Shown here in pieces: positions 35,545-45,778 of a stretch of 64,000 nucleotides of DNA. The first letter of the stretch is position 1. The number at the start of each line of letters is the position of its first letter. The notes beneath the pieces are model-generated. The model was not told the DNA's origin and ran no database searches. It was given only the letters and a program-made list of their open reading frames with translations. The DNA comes from an uncultured Eubacterium sp. GTDB taxonomy: Bacteria; Bacillota; Clostridia; Oscillospirales; Acutalibacteraceae. The position numbers were made by a program, and so were the translations under genes. The stretch is taken from positions 70,355 to 134,354 of the forward strand of contig CAJOHE010000003.1 of NCBI GenBank assembly GCA_905234495.1. The letters run 5' to 3'.

Positions 35545-36619
35545 TAAAAAAATCGTGCTTGAAAACGGCAAAGAGTTTTACGGCTGGGGTTTCGGCGCCG
35601 ACAGGGAAGCGATAAACGAAATCGTTTTCAACACCTCGATGGTCGGCTATCAGGAAATCATTTCCGACCCGAGCTATACCGACCAGATGGTGTGTATGAC
35701 TTATCCTCTCATCGGCAACTACGGTATGACCGATGAGGACTACGAAACCAAGGTTCCCACAATGGGCGGTCTCATTGTCAGGGAATATAACGATTTACCC
35801 TCAAACTTCCGCTATACCAAAACTCTTTCCGAGGTGCTCGACGAATACGACATCCCTGCAATCAGCGGCGTCGACACCCGTATGATTACGAGAATAATCC
35901 GCGACGAGGGCTCACAGAAGGTTATAATCTGCGATGCAGACGTTCCATACGACGAAGCTCTCAGGAAGGTGAGAGAGTATAAAATCCCGACCGATATGGT
36001 GTCAAGAGTAAGCTGCAAAAAGCGCTGGTACTCAAGAACGCCCAATCATAAATACGACGTTGTCGCAATCGACTGCGGCATCAAGCTCAATATTGTAAGA
36101 AAGCTCAACGAAAAGGGCTGCAACGTAACCGTCGTTCCATACAACATCACGGCAGAGGAAATTATGAGCCTCAAGCCCGACGGTCTCTTCCTTTCAAACG
36201 GCCCCGGCAACCCCGAGGACGTTGAGCCCGTTATAAACGTTGTAAAAGAGCTCAGGGGACAGCTTCCGATTTTCGGCATCTGCCTCGGTCATCAGATGAT
36301 TTCGCTCGCACTCGGTGCGCATACCTTCAAGATGAAGTTCGGTCACAGGGGCGGAAATCATCCCGTAAAAAATCTTGCCACGGGCAAGCTTGAAATCACG
36401 TCGCAGAACCATTCCTACGCCGTTGACGTCAATTCGCTTGACGGCACGGAGCTTGAGCTCACGCATATCAATCTGCTCGACGATACGGCTGAGGGTGTAA
36501 AGTCCGCGAAAAACAAGCTCTTCTCGGTGCAGTACCACCCCGAAAGCGCGCCCGGACCTCAGGACAGCGAATACCTGTTTGACGAGTTCATAGCGCTTAT
36601 GGAAAAGGAGGTGCAGTGA
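35531..36619 (+). CDS. carA: Carbamoyl-phosphate synthase small subunit
   Basis: The glutamine amidotransferase subunit that supplies ammonia to CarB. In 362 residues it has the N-terminal CarA domain and a class I GATase domain with nucleophile Cys in FGICLGHQM and the His-Glu pair in [10 protein letters not shown]. The ATG at 35531 follows GAGGGGAG and overlaps pyrC by 14 bases. An earlier TTG in the same frame is less likely. Confidence 0.96.
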   Translation: MKPYNKKIVLENGKEFYGWGFGADREAINEIVFNTSMVGYQEIISDPSYTDQMVCMTYPLIGNYGMTDEDYETKVPTMGGLIVREYNDLPSNFRYTKTLSEVLDEYDIPAISGVDTRMITRIIRDEGSQKVIICDADVPYDEALRKVREYKIPTDMVSRVSCKKRWYSRTPNHKYDVVAIDCGIKLNIVRKLNEKGCNVTVVPYNITAEEIMSLKPDGLFLSNGPGNPEDVEPVINVVKELRGQLPIFGICLGHQMISLALGAHTFKMKFGHRGGNHPVKNLATGKLEITSQNHSYAVDVNSLDGTELELTHINLLDDTAEGVKSAKNKLFSVQYHPESAPGPQDSEYLFDEFIALMEKEVQ

Positions 36620-36620
36620 T

Positions 36621-39600
36621 ATGCCTAAAAGAACTGACATACATAAAATTCTTGTAATCGGCTCGGGTCCGATTGTAATAGGTCAGGCTGCCGAGTTCGA
36701 CTACTCGGGCACACAGGCTTGTCTTGCGCTTCGTGAAGAGGGCTACGAGGTTGTTCTCATCAACTCAAACCCCGCCACCATTATGACCGACACCGATATT
36801 GCCGATAAGGTTTATATGGAACCTCTCAATCTTGAATACGTCGCAAGAATCATCCGTCACGAAAGACCGGACGCAATCCTTCCTTCCCTCGGCGGACAGA
36901 CGGGACTTAATCTCGCCGTTCAGCTTGCAAAGAAGGGAATACTTGAGGAATGCGACGTTGAGATTCTCGGCACAAATTTCAAGGCGATTGAAAGAGCTGA
37001 GGACAGAGAGCTTTTCAAAGAGCTCTGCGAAAGCCTCGGCGAGCCCGTTCTTCCGTCAGAGATTGCCGAAAGCCTTGAGGAAGGACTTGAAGCGGCGGAG
37101 AGAATCGGCTATCCCGTTGTGCTTCGTCCCGCGTTTACCCTCGGCGGTACGGGCGGCGGCTTTGCAGACGATGAGGAAGAATGCCGTCTTATGCTCAAAA
37201 ACGCCCTTGCGCTTTCACCGGTGCATCAGGTTCTCGTTGAAAAGAGCATCAAGGGCTATAAGGAAATCGAATACGAGGTTATGCGCGATGCAAATGACAC
37301 CGCGATAACCATCTGTAATATGGAAAACATCGACCCCGTAGGCGTTCACACGGGCGACTCGGTCGTTGTTGCGCCGTCGCAGACTCTTACAAACAAAGAG
37401 TATCATATGCTGCGCGACTCAGCTCTGCGCATCATCCGCGAGCTCAATATCGAGGGCGGCTGCAACGTTCAGTTTGCGCTTGACCCCCATTCGTTCAGCT
37501 ACTATCTCATCGAGGTAAACCCGAGAGTTTCGCGTTCCTCGGCGCTCGCGTCAAAGGCTTCGGGATATCCGATTGCAAGAGTGTCGGCAAAGATATCCGT
37601 CGGAATGCACCTCGACGAAATCCCGATTGCAAACACACCCGCTTCGTTTGAGCCGACTCTTGACTACGTCGTAACCAAGATTGCGCGCTTCCCGTTTGAT
37701 AAATTTGCTGACGCAAACAACACGCTCAACACCCAGATGAAGGCGACGGGCGAGGTTATGGCAATCGGCAGAACTATGGAAGAAAGCCTTCTCAAGGCGG
37801 TGCGCTCGCTTGAAACGGGCGTGTGCCACCTCTACGACAAGAAGTTCGACGAATACACCGCCGACGAGCTTGTGAAATATATCAGGACCGGAACGGACGA
37901 CAGGCTTTTCGCAATAGCTCAGCTCATCCGTCTCGGCGTCGACCTAATCCATATCTATAACGCGACAAAAATCGATATGTTCTTCCTTGAAAAGTTCAAG
38001 AACATAGTCGACTTTGAAACCGAGTTAAAAGAAAATAAGAACAGCGTTCAAACTCTGAAAGACGCCAAAAAGCTCGGCGTGTCGGATGAATACGTCGCGC
38101 GCTGCTGGGGCACAACCGCCGCCGACATTTTCCGCCTGAGAAAGGAAAACGGCGTGATGCCCGTCTACAAGATGATTGACACCTGCGCCTCGGAGTTTGA
38201 TTCCTACGTTCCATATTTCTACTCAACCTACGAGGAGGAAAACGAGTCAATCGTTTCCGAAAAGAAAAAGATTATCGTTCTCGGCTCGGGTCCCATCCGT
38301 ATCGGTCAGGGCGTTGAGTTTGACTATTCAACCGTTCACGCAATCTGGTCAATTCGGGACGCGGGCTACGAGGCAATAATTATCAACAACAACCCCGAGA
38401 CGGTTTCAACCGACTACACAACGTCGGACAAGCTCTACTTCGAGCCGCTAACCGTTGAGGACGTAATGAACATAATCACGCTTGAAGACCCGCTCGGCAT
38501 CGTCGTATCCCTCGGCGGTCAGACCGCGATTAACCTCGCGCCCCCGCTCGATGCTCTTGGCGTTCCGATTATCGGAACAGACGTTGAGGCAATCGACAGA
38601 GCCGAAAACCGCGACAGCTTTGAAAAGGTTATGGAGGAACTCGGAATTCCTCAGCCCAAGGGACTTGCGGTCACGACGATTGAAGAGGGCGTAAAGGTTG
38701 CTGCAAGCATCGGCTATCCCGTTCTTGTAAGACCTTCCTTCGTTCTCGGCGGCAGAGCTATGCAGATTGTTGCAAGCGAGGAATCCCTGCGCCACTACCT
38801 TCAGAACGCGGTTGAAATCAACACCGAACAGCCCGTACTTGTCGACAAGTACATTATGGGTAAGGAGCTTGAGGTTGACGCTATCTGCGACGGCGAGGAC
38901 GTTTTCATCCCAGGCATTATGGAACACGTTGAAAAGACGGGCGTTCACTCGGGCGACTCTATCTCGGTTTATCCGACCTTCTCTGTATCACAGGCGGTCA
39001 AGGATAAGATTATCGACTATACGATAAGGCTCGGCAGAGCTATCGGCATTGTCGGTCTTTATAACATCCAGTTTATTGCCGACGACAGCGACAACGTTTT
39101 CGTTATCGAGGTGAATCCGCGTTCGTCAAGAACGGTACCGTTCCTCTCAAAGGCAACTTCCGTTCCGATGGCTCACATCGCAACTCAGGTAATTCTCGGC
39201 CACTCCCTCAAAGAGCAGGGCATCACCGAGGTCTGCCCGAAGGAAAAGGGAAGATGGTACGTTAAAGCGCCCGCCTTCTCGTTCTCAAAGCTCAAGGGAA
39301 TGGACACCTATCTCTCACCCGAAATGAAATCCACGGGCGAGGCTATCGGCTACGACAAGTCGCTCACGAGAGCGCTCTATAAGGCAATTCAGGCTTCGGG
39401 CTTAAACGTTGCAAACTACGGCACGGTCCTTGCCACAATCGCCGACAACGACAAGCCGACCGCGCTTCCGCTTATTAAGCGCTTCTACGACCTCGGCTTC
39501 AATATCGAGGCAACCGAGGGCACGGCAAAATATCTTAAGGCGCACGGCATAAGAACAAGGCTTCGTCACAAGCTCACACTCGATGAAAGCGACGAAATTC

Positions 39601-39806
39601 TTATGGCGCTTCGTCAGGGACATATTGCCTACGTTATCAACACGATTGATATCAACGCGGGCGATTCCCATTCCGACGGCTCGGAAATCAGAAGAGCCGC
39701 CGTTGAAAACAACGTTACGATGTTCACGTCGCTTGACACCGTTAAGGTTCTGCTTGACGTGCTTGAAGAAATCACTCTCGGCGTTTCAACGATTGACGCT
39801 GAGTAA
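36621..39806 (+). CDS. carB: Carbamoyl-phosphate synthase large subunit
   Basis: Synthesises carbamoyl phosphate from ammonia, bicarbonate and two ATP. The 1061 residues hold two homologous ATP-grasp halves, opening at [24 protein letters not shown] and at [20 protein letters not shown], and a C-terminal MGS-like allosteric domain. GGAGGTG lies just before the ATG, one base after carA. It serves both pyrimidine and arginine synthesis unless another copy exists. Confidence 0.97.
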   Translation: MPKRTDIHKILVIGSGPIVIGQAAEFDYSGTQACLALREEGYEVVLINSNPATIMTDTDIADKVYMEPLNLEYVARIIRHERPDAILPSLGGQTGLNLAVQLAKKGILEECDVEILGTNFKAIERAEDRELFKELCESLGEPVLPSEIAESLEEGLEAAERIGYPVVLRPAFTLGGTGGGFADDEEECRLMLKNALALSPVHQVLVEKSIKGYKEIEYEVMRDANDTAITICNMENIDPVGVHTGDSVVVAPSQTLTNKEYHMLRDSALRIIRELNIEGGCNVQFALDPHSFSYYLIEVNPRVSRSSALASKASGYPIARVSAKISVGMHLDEIPIANTPASFEPTLDYVVTKIARFPFDKFADANNTLNTQMKATGEVMAIGRTMEESLLKAVRSLETGVCHLYDKKFDEYTADELVKYIRTGTDDRLFAIAQLIRLGVDLIHIYNATKIDMFFLEKFKNIVDFETELKENKNSVQTLKDAKKLGVSDEYVARCWGTTAADIFRLRKENGVMPVYKMIDTCASEFDSYVPYFYSTYEEENESIVSEKKKIIVLGSGPIRIGQGVEFDYSTVHAIWSIRDAGYEAIIINNNPETVSTDYTTSDKLYFEPLTVEDVMNIITLEDPLGIVVSLGGQTAINLAPPLDALGVPIIGTDVEAIDRAENRDSFEKVMEELGIPQPKGLAVTTIEEGVKVAASIGYPVLVRPSFVLGGRAMQIVASEESLRHYLQNAVEINTEQPVLVDKYIMGKELEVDAICDGEDVFIPGIMEHVEKTGVHSGDSISVYPTFSVSQAVKDKIIDYTIRLGRAIGIVGLYNIQFIADDSDNVFVIEVNPRSSRTVPFLSKATSVPMAHIATQVILGHSLKEQGITEVCPKEKGRWYVKAPAFSFSKLKGMDTYLSPEMKSTGEAIGYDKSLTRALYKAIQASGLNVANYGTVLATIADNDKPTALPLIKRFYDLGFNIEATEGTAKYLKAHGIRTRLRHKLTLDESDEILMALRQGHIAYVINTIDINAGDSHSDGSEIRRAAVENNVTMFTSLDTVKVLLDVLEEITLGVSTIDAE

Positions 39807-39811
39807 TTCTC

Positions 39812-39858
39812 ACCGCCTCCCTTGTGAAGGGAGGGGGACCGCTTGCGGTGGAGGGATT
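39812..39858 (+). repeat. Dispersed palindromic repeat element
   Basis: Two hairpins sit side by side in the carB-pyrK gap: CCTCCCTT/AAGGGAGG with a GTG loop, then ACCGC/GCGGT, followed by GGAGGGATT. The form resembles short interspersed repeats I recall from Ruminococcaceae and related Clostridia. Only one copy lies in this window, so the repeat status rests on recall. Its GGAGG (39850-39854) is nine bases before the pyrK ATG and appears to serve as its ribosome site. Confidence 0.55.
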
Positions 39859-39863
39859 CATGA

Positions 39864-40592
39864 ATGTATAAGCAAAACACTTACAAAATTCTTGAAAATA
39901 CTGCGCTGACAGATACCGTTTACAAAATGGTACTCGAGGGCGACACGCAGTATATCACAGCTCCGGGACAGTTTATCAATATTGCTCTCGAGGGCAGATT
40001 CCTGCGCCGTCCCATATCCGTCTGCGACTGCGATGAATCCACCGTGATAATTCTCTACAAGGTTGTCGGCGGCGGCACGGAGCAGATGTCAAAGCTTCCC
40101 GTCGGCGAAAAGCTTGACGTTCTCACGGGGCTTGGCAACGGCTACGATATTTCAAAGTCAAAAAAGCCCCTTCTCATCGGCGGCGGCGTCGGTGTTCCGC
40201 CCCTCTATATGCTTTGCAAAAGGCTCGTTGAGGACGGTCAGACCCCGACGGTTATCCTCGGCTTCAACACGAAGGACGAAATCTTTTATGAGGACGAGTT
40301 CAGGGCTCTCGGCGCCGAAACAATCGTCACAACGGTTGACGGTTCCTACGGCGTGAAGGGCTTTGTTACAGACGCCTTTCCCGAGGACTACGACTACTTT
40401 TATACCTGCGGTCCGATGCCGATGTTCAGAGCGATTGAAAAGGTCGCAAAGACCTCGGGGCAGTACTCGTTTGAAGAGAGAATGGGCTGCGGCTTCGGCG
40501 CGTGTATGGGCTGCTCGTGCAAGACAAAATACGGCAGAAAGAGAATCTGTAAGGACGGTCCCGTTCTTGTGAGGGAGGAGATAGTATGGTAG
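39864..40592 (+). CDS. pyrK: Dihydroorotate dehydrogenase electron transfer subunit
   Basis: The FAD and 2Fe-2S subunit that passes electrons from the type 1B dihydroorotate dehydrogenase to NAD+. 242 residues: FAD domain with GRFLRRPISVCD, NAD-binding GGGVGVPPLYML, and a Cys cluster near the C-terminus (CGFGACMGCSCKTK plus a later Cys). Its ribosome site lies within a repeat-like element. It overlaps pyrD by seven bases. Confidence 0.95.
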   Translation: MYKQNTYKILENTALTDTVYKMVLEGDTQYITAPGQFINIALEGRFLRRPISVCDCDESTVIILYKVVGGGTEQMSKLPVGEKLDVLTGLGNGYDISKSKKPLLIGGGVGVPPLYMLCKRLVEDGQTPTVILGFNTKDEIFYEDEFRALGAETIVTTVDGSYGVKGFVTDAFPEDYDYFYTCGPMPMFRAIEKVAKTSGQYSFEERMGCGFGACMGCSCKTKYGRKRICKDGPVLVREEIVW

Positions 40593-41497
40593 ATTTATCG
40601 GTCAATCTTGCAGGAATGAAAATGGATAATCCTATTGTCCCCGCGTCGGGAACCTTCGGCTTCGGCAAGGAATTCAAGGACTATTACGATATAAATATTC
40701 TCGGCTCGTTCTCGTTCAAGGGAACGACTAAGGACGCCCGCTTCGGAAACCCAACGCCCCGAATTGCGGAATGTACTGCGGGTATGATAAACGCGGTAGG
40801 GCTTCAGAATCCCGGCGTTCACCACGTCATTGAGCACGAGCTTCCGGAGATGAAGGAATATTTTCACAAGCCCGTTATTGCAAACGTCTCGGGCTTCTCG
40901 GTAGAGGACTATGCCTACACCTGCGCTCTTCTTGATAAGGAAGAGCAGGTCGGAATACTTGAGGTAAACGTATCCTGCCCCAACGTTCACGGCGGCGGTA
41001 TGTCCTTCGGCACAAGCGCCGAGGCTGCCGCAGAGGTGACAAAGGCGGTCAAGGCGGTTACAACAAAGCCCGTATTCATCAAGCTTTCACCTAACGTGAC
41101 GGATATCGCCTCAATCGCAAAAGCCTGCGAAGAGGCGGGCGCGGACGGCATCTGCCTTATAAACACAATGCTCGGAATGAGGATTGACGTAAAAACAAGA
41201 AGGCCCGTAATCGCAAACAAAATGGGCGGCTTCTCGGGTGGCGCGGTCTTCCCGATAGCCGTGAGAATGGTCTATCAGGTTGCAAAGGCGTGCAGCATTC
41301 CCGTAATGGGCTGCGGCGGCGTCTCAACCGCTGAAAACGTAATCGAAATGATGATGGCGGGCGCGACTGCAGTACAGGTCGGCGCTGCAAATCTTGTAAA
41401 CCCCTACGCCTGCAGGGATATAATTGAAGCGCTTCCCGCAGAGTGCGAAAAGCTCAAAATTGATAAAATCAGCGATATTATAGGAGTGATTGACTAA
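40586..41497 (+). CDS. pyrD: Dihydroorotate dehydrogenase type 1B catalytic subunit
   Basis: Oxidises dihydroorotate to orotate, NAD-linked through PyrK. The 303 residues form an FMN barrel with [13 protein letters not shown], the active-site Cys loop [12 protein letters not shown] and the phosphate-binding [14 protein letters not shown] region. GGAGGAGAT precedes the ATG. The stop overlaps pyrF as TAATG. Confidence 0.96.
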   Translation: MVDLSVNLAGMKMDNPIVPASGTFGFGKEFKDYYDINILGSFSFKGTTKDARFGNPTPRIAECTAGMINAVGLQNPGVHHVIEHELPEMKEYFHKPVIANVSGFSVEDYAYTCALLDKEEQVGILEVNVSCPNVHGGGMSFGTSAEAAAEVTKAVKAVTTKPVFIKLSPNVTDIASIAKACEEAGADGICLINTMLGMRIDVKTRRPVIANKMGGFSGGAVFPIAVRMVYQVAKACSIPVMGCGGVSTAENVIEMMMAGATAVQVGAANLVNPYACRDIIEALPAECEKLKIDKISDIIGVID

Positions 41498-42195
41498 TGG
41501 GTAAGGATGTAATTGTTGCCTGCGATTTTTCGTCGGCAGAGGCAACGTTTGAATTTCTCGACAAATTCACAGACGTGAAACCGTTTGTAAAAATCGGAAT
41601 GGAACTTTACTATGCGGAAGGTCCGTCGATTGTCAGGGAAATAAAAAAGAGAGGTCATAAAATTTTCCTTGACCTCAAGCTTCACGATATCCCGAACACG
41701 GTTAAAAAATCAATGGCGGTTCTCTCGCGCCTTGACGTTGATATGACAAATCTTCACGCCGCGGGCACTGTCGATATGATGAAGGCAGCGCTTGAAGGAC
41801 TTACACGTGAGGACGGCACGAGGCCGATTTTAATCGCGGTAACTCAGCTCACCTCTACAAGTGAGGAGAGAATGCAAAACGAGCTTCTCATCAATGCGTC
41901 AATCAACGACACGATAGTTAAATACGCACAGAACGCAAAGGCGGCAGGGCTTGACGGCGTAGTCTGCTCACCGCTTGAGGCGGGAATGGTAAAGGCCGCC
42001 TGCGGCACAGAGTTTATGACCGTTACCCCCGGCGTGCGCTTTGCGGACGGCGAGGTGGGCGACCAGGTCAGAGTGACAACGCCCGCAAAGGCGAAGGAAA
42101 TCGGCTCGGATTACATCGTGGTCGGCAGACCGATTACCGCCGCGGCAGACCCCGTTGCAGCGTATAAGAGATGCGTTGAAGAATTTGTCGGATAG
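41497..42195 (+). CDS. pyrF: Orotidine 5'-phosphate decarboxylase
   Basis: Final step of UMP synthesis. The 232-residue barrel has the catalytic Lys/Asp motif [13 protein letters not shown] and phosphate-binding TPGVR and VVGRPITAA. This is the bacterial type 1 enzyme. It is translationally coupled to pyrD. Confidence 0.96.
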   Translation: MGKDVIVACDFSSAEATFEFLDKFTDVKPFVKIGMELYYAEGPSIVREIKKRGHKIFLDLKLHDIPNTVKKSMAVLSRLDVDMTNLHAAGTVDMMKAALEGLTREDGTRPILIAVTQLTSTSEERMQNELLINASINDTIVKYAQNAKAAGLDGVVCSPLEAGMVKAACGTEFMTVTPGVRFADGEVGDQVRVTTPAKAKEIGSDYIVVGRPITAAADPVAAYKRCVEEFVG

Positions 42196-42203
42196 GAGTT
42201 AAT

Positions 42204-42860
42204 ATGGAACAGTACAAAAGAGAATTCATAGAGTTTTTAGAGGGCGCAGGCGTTCTTAAATTCGGCGATTTCACCGCAAAGAGCGGCAGAAAAATACCGT
42301 ATTTCATCAATGCGGGCGACATCAAAACGGGCGAGCAGATTCAGAAGCTCGGCGAGTTCTACGCCAAGGCATACTTTGAAAAGCTCGGCAATAAAAAAGC
42401 TGTCCTCTACGGACCTGCGTATAAGGGCATCCCGATTGCCGTATCAGTCGCGGTTGCGCTTGCAAAAAACGGTCTCGACGTTCCGTTCTTCTTTAACCGT
42501 AAGGAAGAGAAGGACCACGGCGAGGGCGGCGTTTTCGTCGGCTACACACCCAAGGAGGGCGAGGAAATCGTCATCGTTGAGGACGTAATCACCGCAGGCA
42601 CAGCTATCAGAGAGAGTATGAGCATCCTCTCATCTGTCAAAGATACCAAAGTATCAGCAGTCTTCGTTATGGTTGACCGCAAGGAAAAGGGCAAGACCGA
42701 CAAATCGGCGATGGCTGAGGTGGGCGAGGAATACGGCTTCCCCGTATATTCGGTTGTCGACGTGTACGATATTATCGAATACCTCGAAGAGGATGAGAAA
42801 AACAGGGAAAACGTTGACAGGATTAAAGCCTATCTTGAAATAAACGGAGCAAAAGCGTAA
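42204..42860 (+). CDS. pyrE: Orotate phosphoribosyltransferase
   Basis: Joins orotate and PRPP to give OMP. 218 residues with the PRPP-binding motif [14 protein letters not shown] and [14 protein letters not shown] (catalytic loop). AGGAG lies just before the ATG, eight bases after pyrF. Confidence 0.96.
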   Translation: MEQYKREFIEFLEGAGVLKFGDFTAKSGRKIPYFINAGDIKTGEQIQKLGEFYAKAYFEKLGNKKAVLYGPAYKGIPIAVSVAVALAKNGLDVPFFFNRKEEKDHGEGGVFVGYTPKEGEEIVIVEDVITAGTAIRESMSILSSVKDTKVSAVFVMVDRKEKGKTDKSAMAEVGEEYGFPVYSVVDVYDIIEYLEEDEKNRENVDRIKAYLEINGAKA

Positions 42861-42873
42861 GAAAGGAGCAAAT

Positions 42874-43800
42874 ATGCGACACTTACTTGACACAACGGAT
42901 TTATCGCTTGAAGAAATCGACGATATGATTAAGCTTGCCATGGATATTATATCCGACGGCAAAAAGTACGCCCACGTCTGCGACGGCAAAAAGCTTGCAA
43001 CGCTTTTCTTTGAGCCGTCAACCAGAACGCGCCTCTCGTTTGAGGCTGCGATGATGGAGCTCGGCGGCAACGTCCTCGGCTTTTCCGAGGCGGCTTCGTC
43101 GTCGGCAGCAAAGGGCGAGAGCGTTGAGGACACCGTCAGAATGGTATCCTGCTATGCCGACATCATCGCTATGCGCCACCCGCTTGAGGGCGCGCCGAAG
43201 GTATCGAGCTTCAAGTCGGGCGTTCCGATTATAAACGCGGGCGACGGCGGTCACGCTCACCCCACGCAGACGCTCACCGACCTTCTCACAATCTACCGCG
43301 AAAAGGGCAGGTTTGACAACCTCACGGTCGGTCTCTGCGGCGACCTGAAATTCGGTAGAACGGTTCATTCACTCATCAAAGCGATGAGCAGATACGAAAA
43401 CGTTTCGTTCGTTCTCATCGCCCCGAAAGAGCTTCAGGTGCCCGATTATATCATCACAGACGTGCTTGAACCGAGCGGCGCAAAATACGTTCAGGTTGAG
43501 GATATGGAAAGCGAAATGCCGAATCTCGACATTCTCTATATGACGAGGATTCAGCGCGAACGCTTCTTCTCAGAGGAAGAATATCTCAAGCACAAGGACG
43601 CGTTCATCCTCGATATGCCAAAGCTTGAAAATGCAAAGCAAAGCCTTACGATAATGCACCCGCTTCCGAGAGTGAACGAAATCTCGACCGACGTCGACGA
43701 CGACCCGAGAGCAAAATATTTCATACAGGCATTAAACGGAAAGTACATCCGTATGGCTCTGATTATCTCGCTTCTTAAATGGGGAGGTGCACTTGAATGA
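42874..43800 (+). CDS. pyrB: Aspartate carbamoyltransferase catalytic subunit
   Basis: Makes carbamoyl-aspartate from carbamoyl phosphate and aspartate. 308 residues with the carbamoyl-phosphate loop [13 protein letters not shown], the 80s loop SSSAAKGES and [17 protein letters not shown] precedes the ATG. It overlaps pyrI by four bases (ATGA), consistent with matched production of holoenzyme subunits. Confidence 0.97.
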   Translation: MRHLLDTTDLSLEEIDDMIKLAMDIISDGKKYAHVCDGKKLATLFFEPSTRTRLSFEAAMMELGGNVLGFSEAASSSAAKGESVEDTVRMVSCYADIIAMRHPLEGAPKVSSFKSGVPIINAGDGGHAHPTQTLTDLLTIYREKGRFDNLTVGLCGDLKFGRTVHSLIKAMSRYENVSFVLIAPKELQVPDYIITDVLEPSGAKYVQVEDMESEMPNLDILYMTRIQRERFFSEEEYLKHKDAFILDMPKLENAKQSLTIMHPLPRVNEISTDVDDDPRAKYFIQALNGKYIRMALIISLLKWGGALE

Positions 43801-44204
43801 ATATTGATTCAATAGAAAACGGTTACGTTATCGACCACATTCCCGCAGGCAAGGGAATGAGAGTGTATGAGGTCTTAAAGCTTTCCGGGCTTTCCTGCCA
43901 GGTTGCGATTATCACAAACGCCAAATCAAATAAAAACGGCACAAAGGATATAATCAAAATCAACGACCTTATTGATATCGACTTGAATCTCATCGCATAT
44001 ATTGCGCCCGATGCAACGGTGAATATAATCAAAAACAGCGTAAGGGTTGAAAAGAAAAAGCTCATTCTTCCCAAAACGCTCAAAAACGTTGTGAAGTGTC
44101 CGAATCCGAGATGTATCTGCAATAATGAGAGCATCGACCACATATTCACTCTTACTGACAACAAGGGCACATACCGCTGCATCTACTGCGAAACAAGCGC
44201 ATAA
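43797..44204 (+). CDS. pyrI: Aspartate carbamoyltransferase regulatory subunit
   Basis: A 135-residue regulatory chain that binds nucleotide effectors. The N-terminal allosteric domain is followed by a zinc domain with the four Cys arranged as CPNPRC and CIYC. Many Bacillus-type Firmicutes lack PyrI, so end-product feedback on ATCase by CTP/UTP is likely here in place of PyrR control. GGAGGTG precedes the ATG. It is last in the pyr operon. Confidence 0.96.
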   Translation: MNIDSIENGYVIDHIPAGKGMRVYEVLKLSGLSCQVAIITNAKSNKNGTKDIIKINDLIDIDLNLIAYIAPDATVNIIKNSVRVEKKKLILPKTLKNVVKCPNPRCICNNESIDHIFTLTDNKGTYRCIYCETSA

Positions 44205-44210
44205 CGCATA

Positions 44211-44250
44211 AAAAAAGAAGCTGTCACGCCGTGACAGCTTCTTTTTCTTT
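44211..44250. terminator. Bidirectional terminator of the pyr operon and the ligase-like gene
   Basis: GAAGCTGTCAC (44217-44227) pairs with GTGACAGCTTC (44231-44241), with A-rich sequence before and T-rich sequence after. The minus-strand gene's stop codon (44226-44224) lies inside the left arm. Confidence 0.9.
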
Positions 44251-45597
44251 TTCAGTATTATCTTCCGCCTCAAATAGTTTAGGCGGTTCGTCGGGTGTTT
44301 TCTGAACGCCCTTCATCGCAATTCTGTACGTCGCCTCAATCAGCCCGAACAGAGCGAAGAAAATCATCAGTTCCTTCGGCGACTGCAGCGTGTGTTCAAA
44401 TAGCGAAATCGTGATGAAACCTATCATCGACGAAACGTACATAACAGTATATTGCAGATAAACCTTGTCCTCGTGCTTTGAAAGCTCGTAGAGCATTTTG
44501 ACTGCGTTGAGGAAAATATATCCGAAAAGCGCAAAGCCGATAAGTCCGCCCTCAAGAAGCAGCTCAATGAAAAGATTGTGAGCGTGCGTTCTGTCAATAA
44601 GATAGGTGTCCCTTAAAAGGGCGTGAACGTTTTCCGTTCCTGCGCCGAGACCTATGAGAACGGTCTTTACGTCGTCCATAAATATGTTGTAGCAGCTGTG
44701 CCACACGTCAAATCTGTTTGTGTTTGACGAAAGAAAATCGGTGCTCGAATTCTTGTACCTTACAACCAGCCCGACGGGGACGGCAACCGAAAGCAGCATA
44801 AGAAACGGAAGAACCTTTCTGAAAAGCTTCAGGTCCTTTGCAAGGCTGAAAAGGAAAATTATAATGCCGATGCCGCAGGCGATATATGCGCCCCTCGACG
44901 TTGTTGCGATAATTCCCGCAAGCGAGAAAAACCAGCACGCGCGGCTAATCTTTCTGTTCTTTGAATGTGTAAAGAAGATTGAGCCGAACGCCGCAAGGGG
45001 GGTGGTGATAACAAGAAACGTTGCAAGAATCAGGGGGTTGTCAAAGGTTGACGACGCGCGCGAGGCGTATCTTTTGTGAACAACCTCAAACGGCAGCGAG
45101 TCGAAGAACTTGCCGTTAATATTGTAATAAAGCGGGTTCGGGAATCTGTGGTCATAGTTGCCGGTGCGAAGAGAAATCATAAACGAAATCATTTCAACAA
45201 CCGCGATTACACCGATTATTCCCGAGGCAATATTGATATAGGTTATTGCGTTTTTGAGCTTTTCCTGCGAGTTCACCGTGTTTGCAATATATGCAAACAT
45301 AAGGAAGCAGCCCATCCACAAAAGCCCCACAAGCGACGAGAATATATGCGTATTACTCCATATCCCCGACACAACCATATAGATTGTATAAACAAAAATT
45401 GACTTGCCGAGGTCGCCAATCAGCGCCTTGTTGTTGATGCTTGACCAGTATCTCTTGAACACAATGTACGAGCCAAACAGGATGAACGGGCTTATGTATT
45501 CAGGCAATATGGGAAAAACCAACAGAGTAACGCACAGCATAAACCACGCGGTGTTACTCTTGTATTCACTTTTCAGTTTTATCAGTTTTTCTTTCAT
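44224..45597 (-). CDS. O-antigen ligase-family polytopic membrane protein
   Basis: 457 residues with about ten to twelve transmembrane segments. The large extracytoplasmic loop and the region FLSSNTNRFDVWHSCYNIFMDDVKTVLIGLGAG followed by DRTHAHNLFIELLLEGGLIGFALF are the hallmark of the WaaL/Wzy (O-antigen ligase/polymerase) family. In a Gram-positive such proteins polymerise or attach surface polysaccharide. The C-terminal ~30 residues are a charged cytoplasmic tail. The gene stands alone; no glycosyltransferases are beside it. GAGGAATA precedes the ATG. Confidence 0.88.
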   Translation of the reverse strand: MKEKLIKLKSEYKSNTAWFMLCVTLLVFPILPEYISPFILFGSYIVFKRYWSSINNKALIGDLGKSIFVYTIYMVVSGIWSNTHIFSSLVGLLWMGCFLMFAYIANTVNSQEKLKNAITYINIASGIIGVIAVVEMISFMISLRTGNYDHRFPNPLYYNINGKFFDSLPFEVVHKRYASRASSTFDNPLILATFLVITTPLAAFGSIFFTHSKNRKISRACWFFSLAGIIATTSRGAYIACGIGIIIFLFSLAKDLKLFRKVLPFLMLLSVAVPVGLVVRYKNSSTDFLSSNTNRFDVWHSCYNIFMDDVKTVLIGLGAGTENVHALLRDTYLIDRTHAHNLFIELLLEGGLIGFALFGYIFLNAVKMLYELSKHEDKVYLQYTVMYVSSMIGFITISLFEHTLQSPKELMIFFALFGLIEATYRIAMKGVQKTPDEPPKLFEAEDNTEKEKEAVTA

Positions 45598-45634
45598 ATG
45601 TATTCCTCATTAATAAACATACAAACGCAACACA

Positions 45635-45663
45635 ATAATACATCATATTGTAAAATATTGCAA
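45635..45663 (-). promoter_or_regulatory. Promoter of the O-antigen-ligase-like gene
   Basis: On the minus strand TTGCAA (45663-45658) and TATTAT (45640-45635) are 17 bases apart. Confidence 0.55.
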
Positions 45664-45710
45664 GTTCTTTAATAATTTGCCGATTTATTTTAAAATAATA
45701 AATAATTTTC

Positions 45711-45739
45711 TTGAAAATAGTAATCTTATATAGTATAAT
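45711..45739 (+). promoter_or_regulatory. Promoter of the first parvulin gene
   Basis: TTGAAA (45711-45716) and a perfect TATAAT (45734-45739) are 17 bases apart, 40 bases before the ATG. Confidence 0.75.
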
Positions 45740-45778
45740 ATCTAAGTCTAATTACAAATTGATGTTTGGAGTGTTAAT

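Noticed and set aside
45598..45778. Possible riboswitch or small RNA in the AT-rich divergent gap
   Set aside because: The gap is explained by two divergent promoters and leaders; no stable conserved-looking structure is visible.
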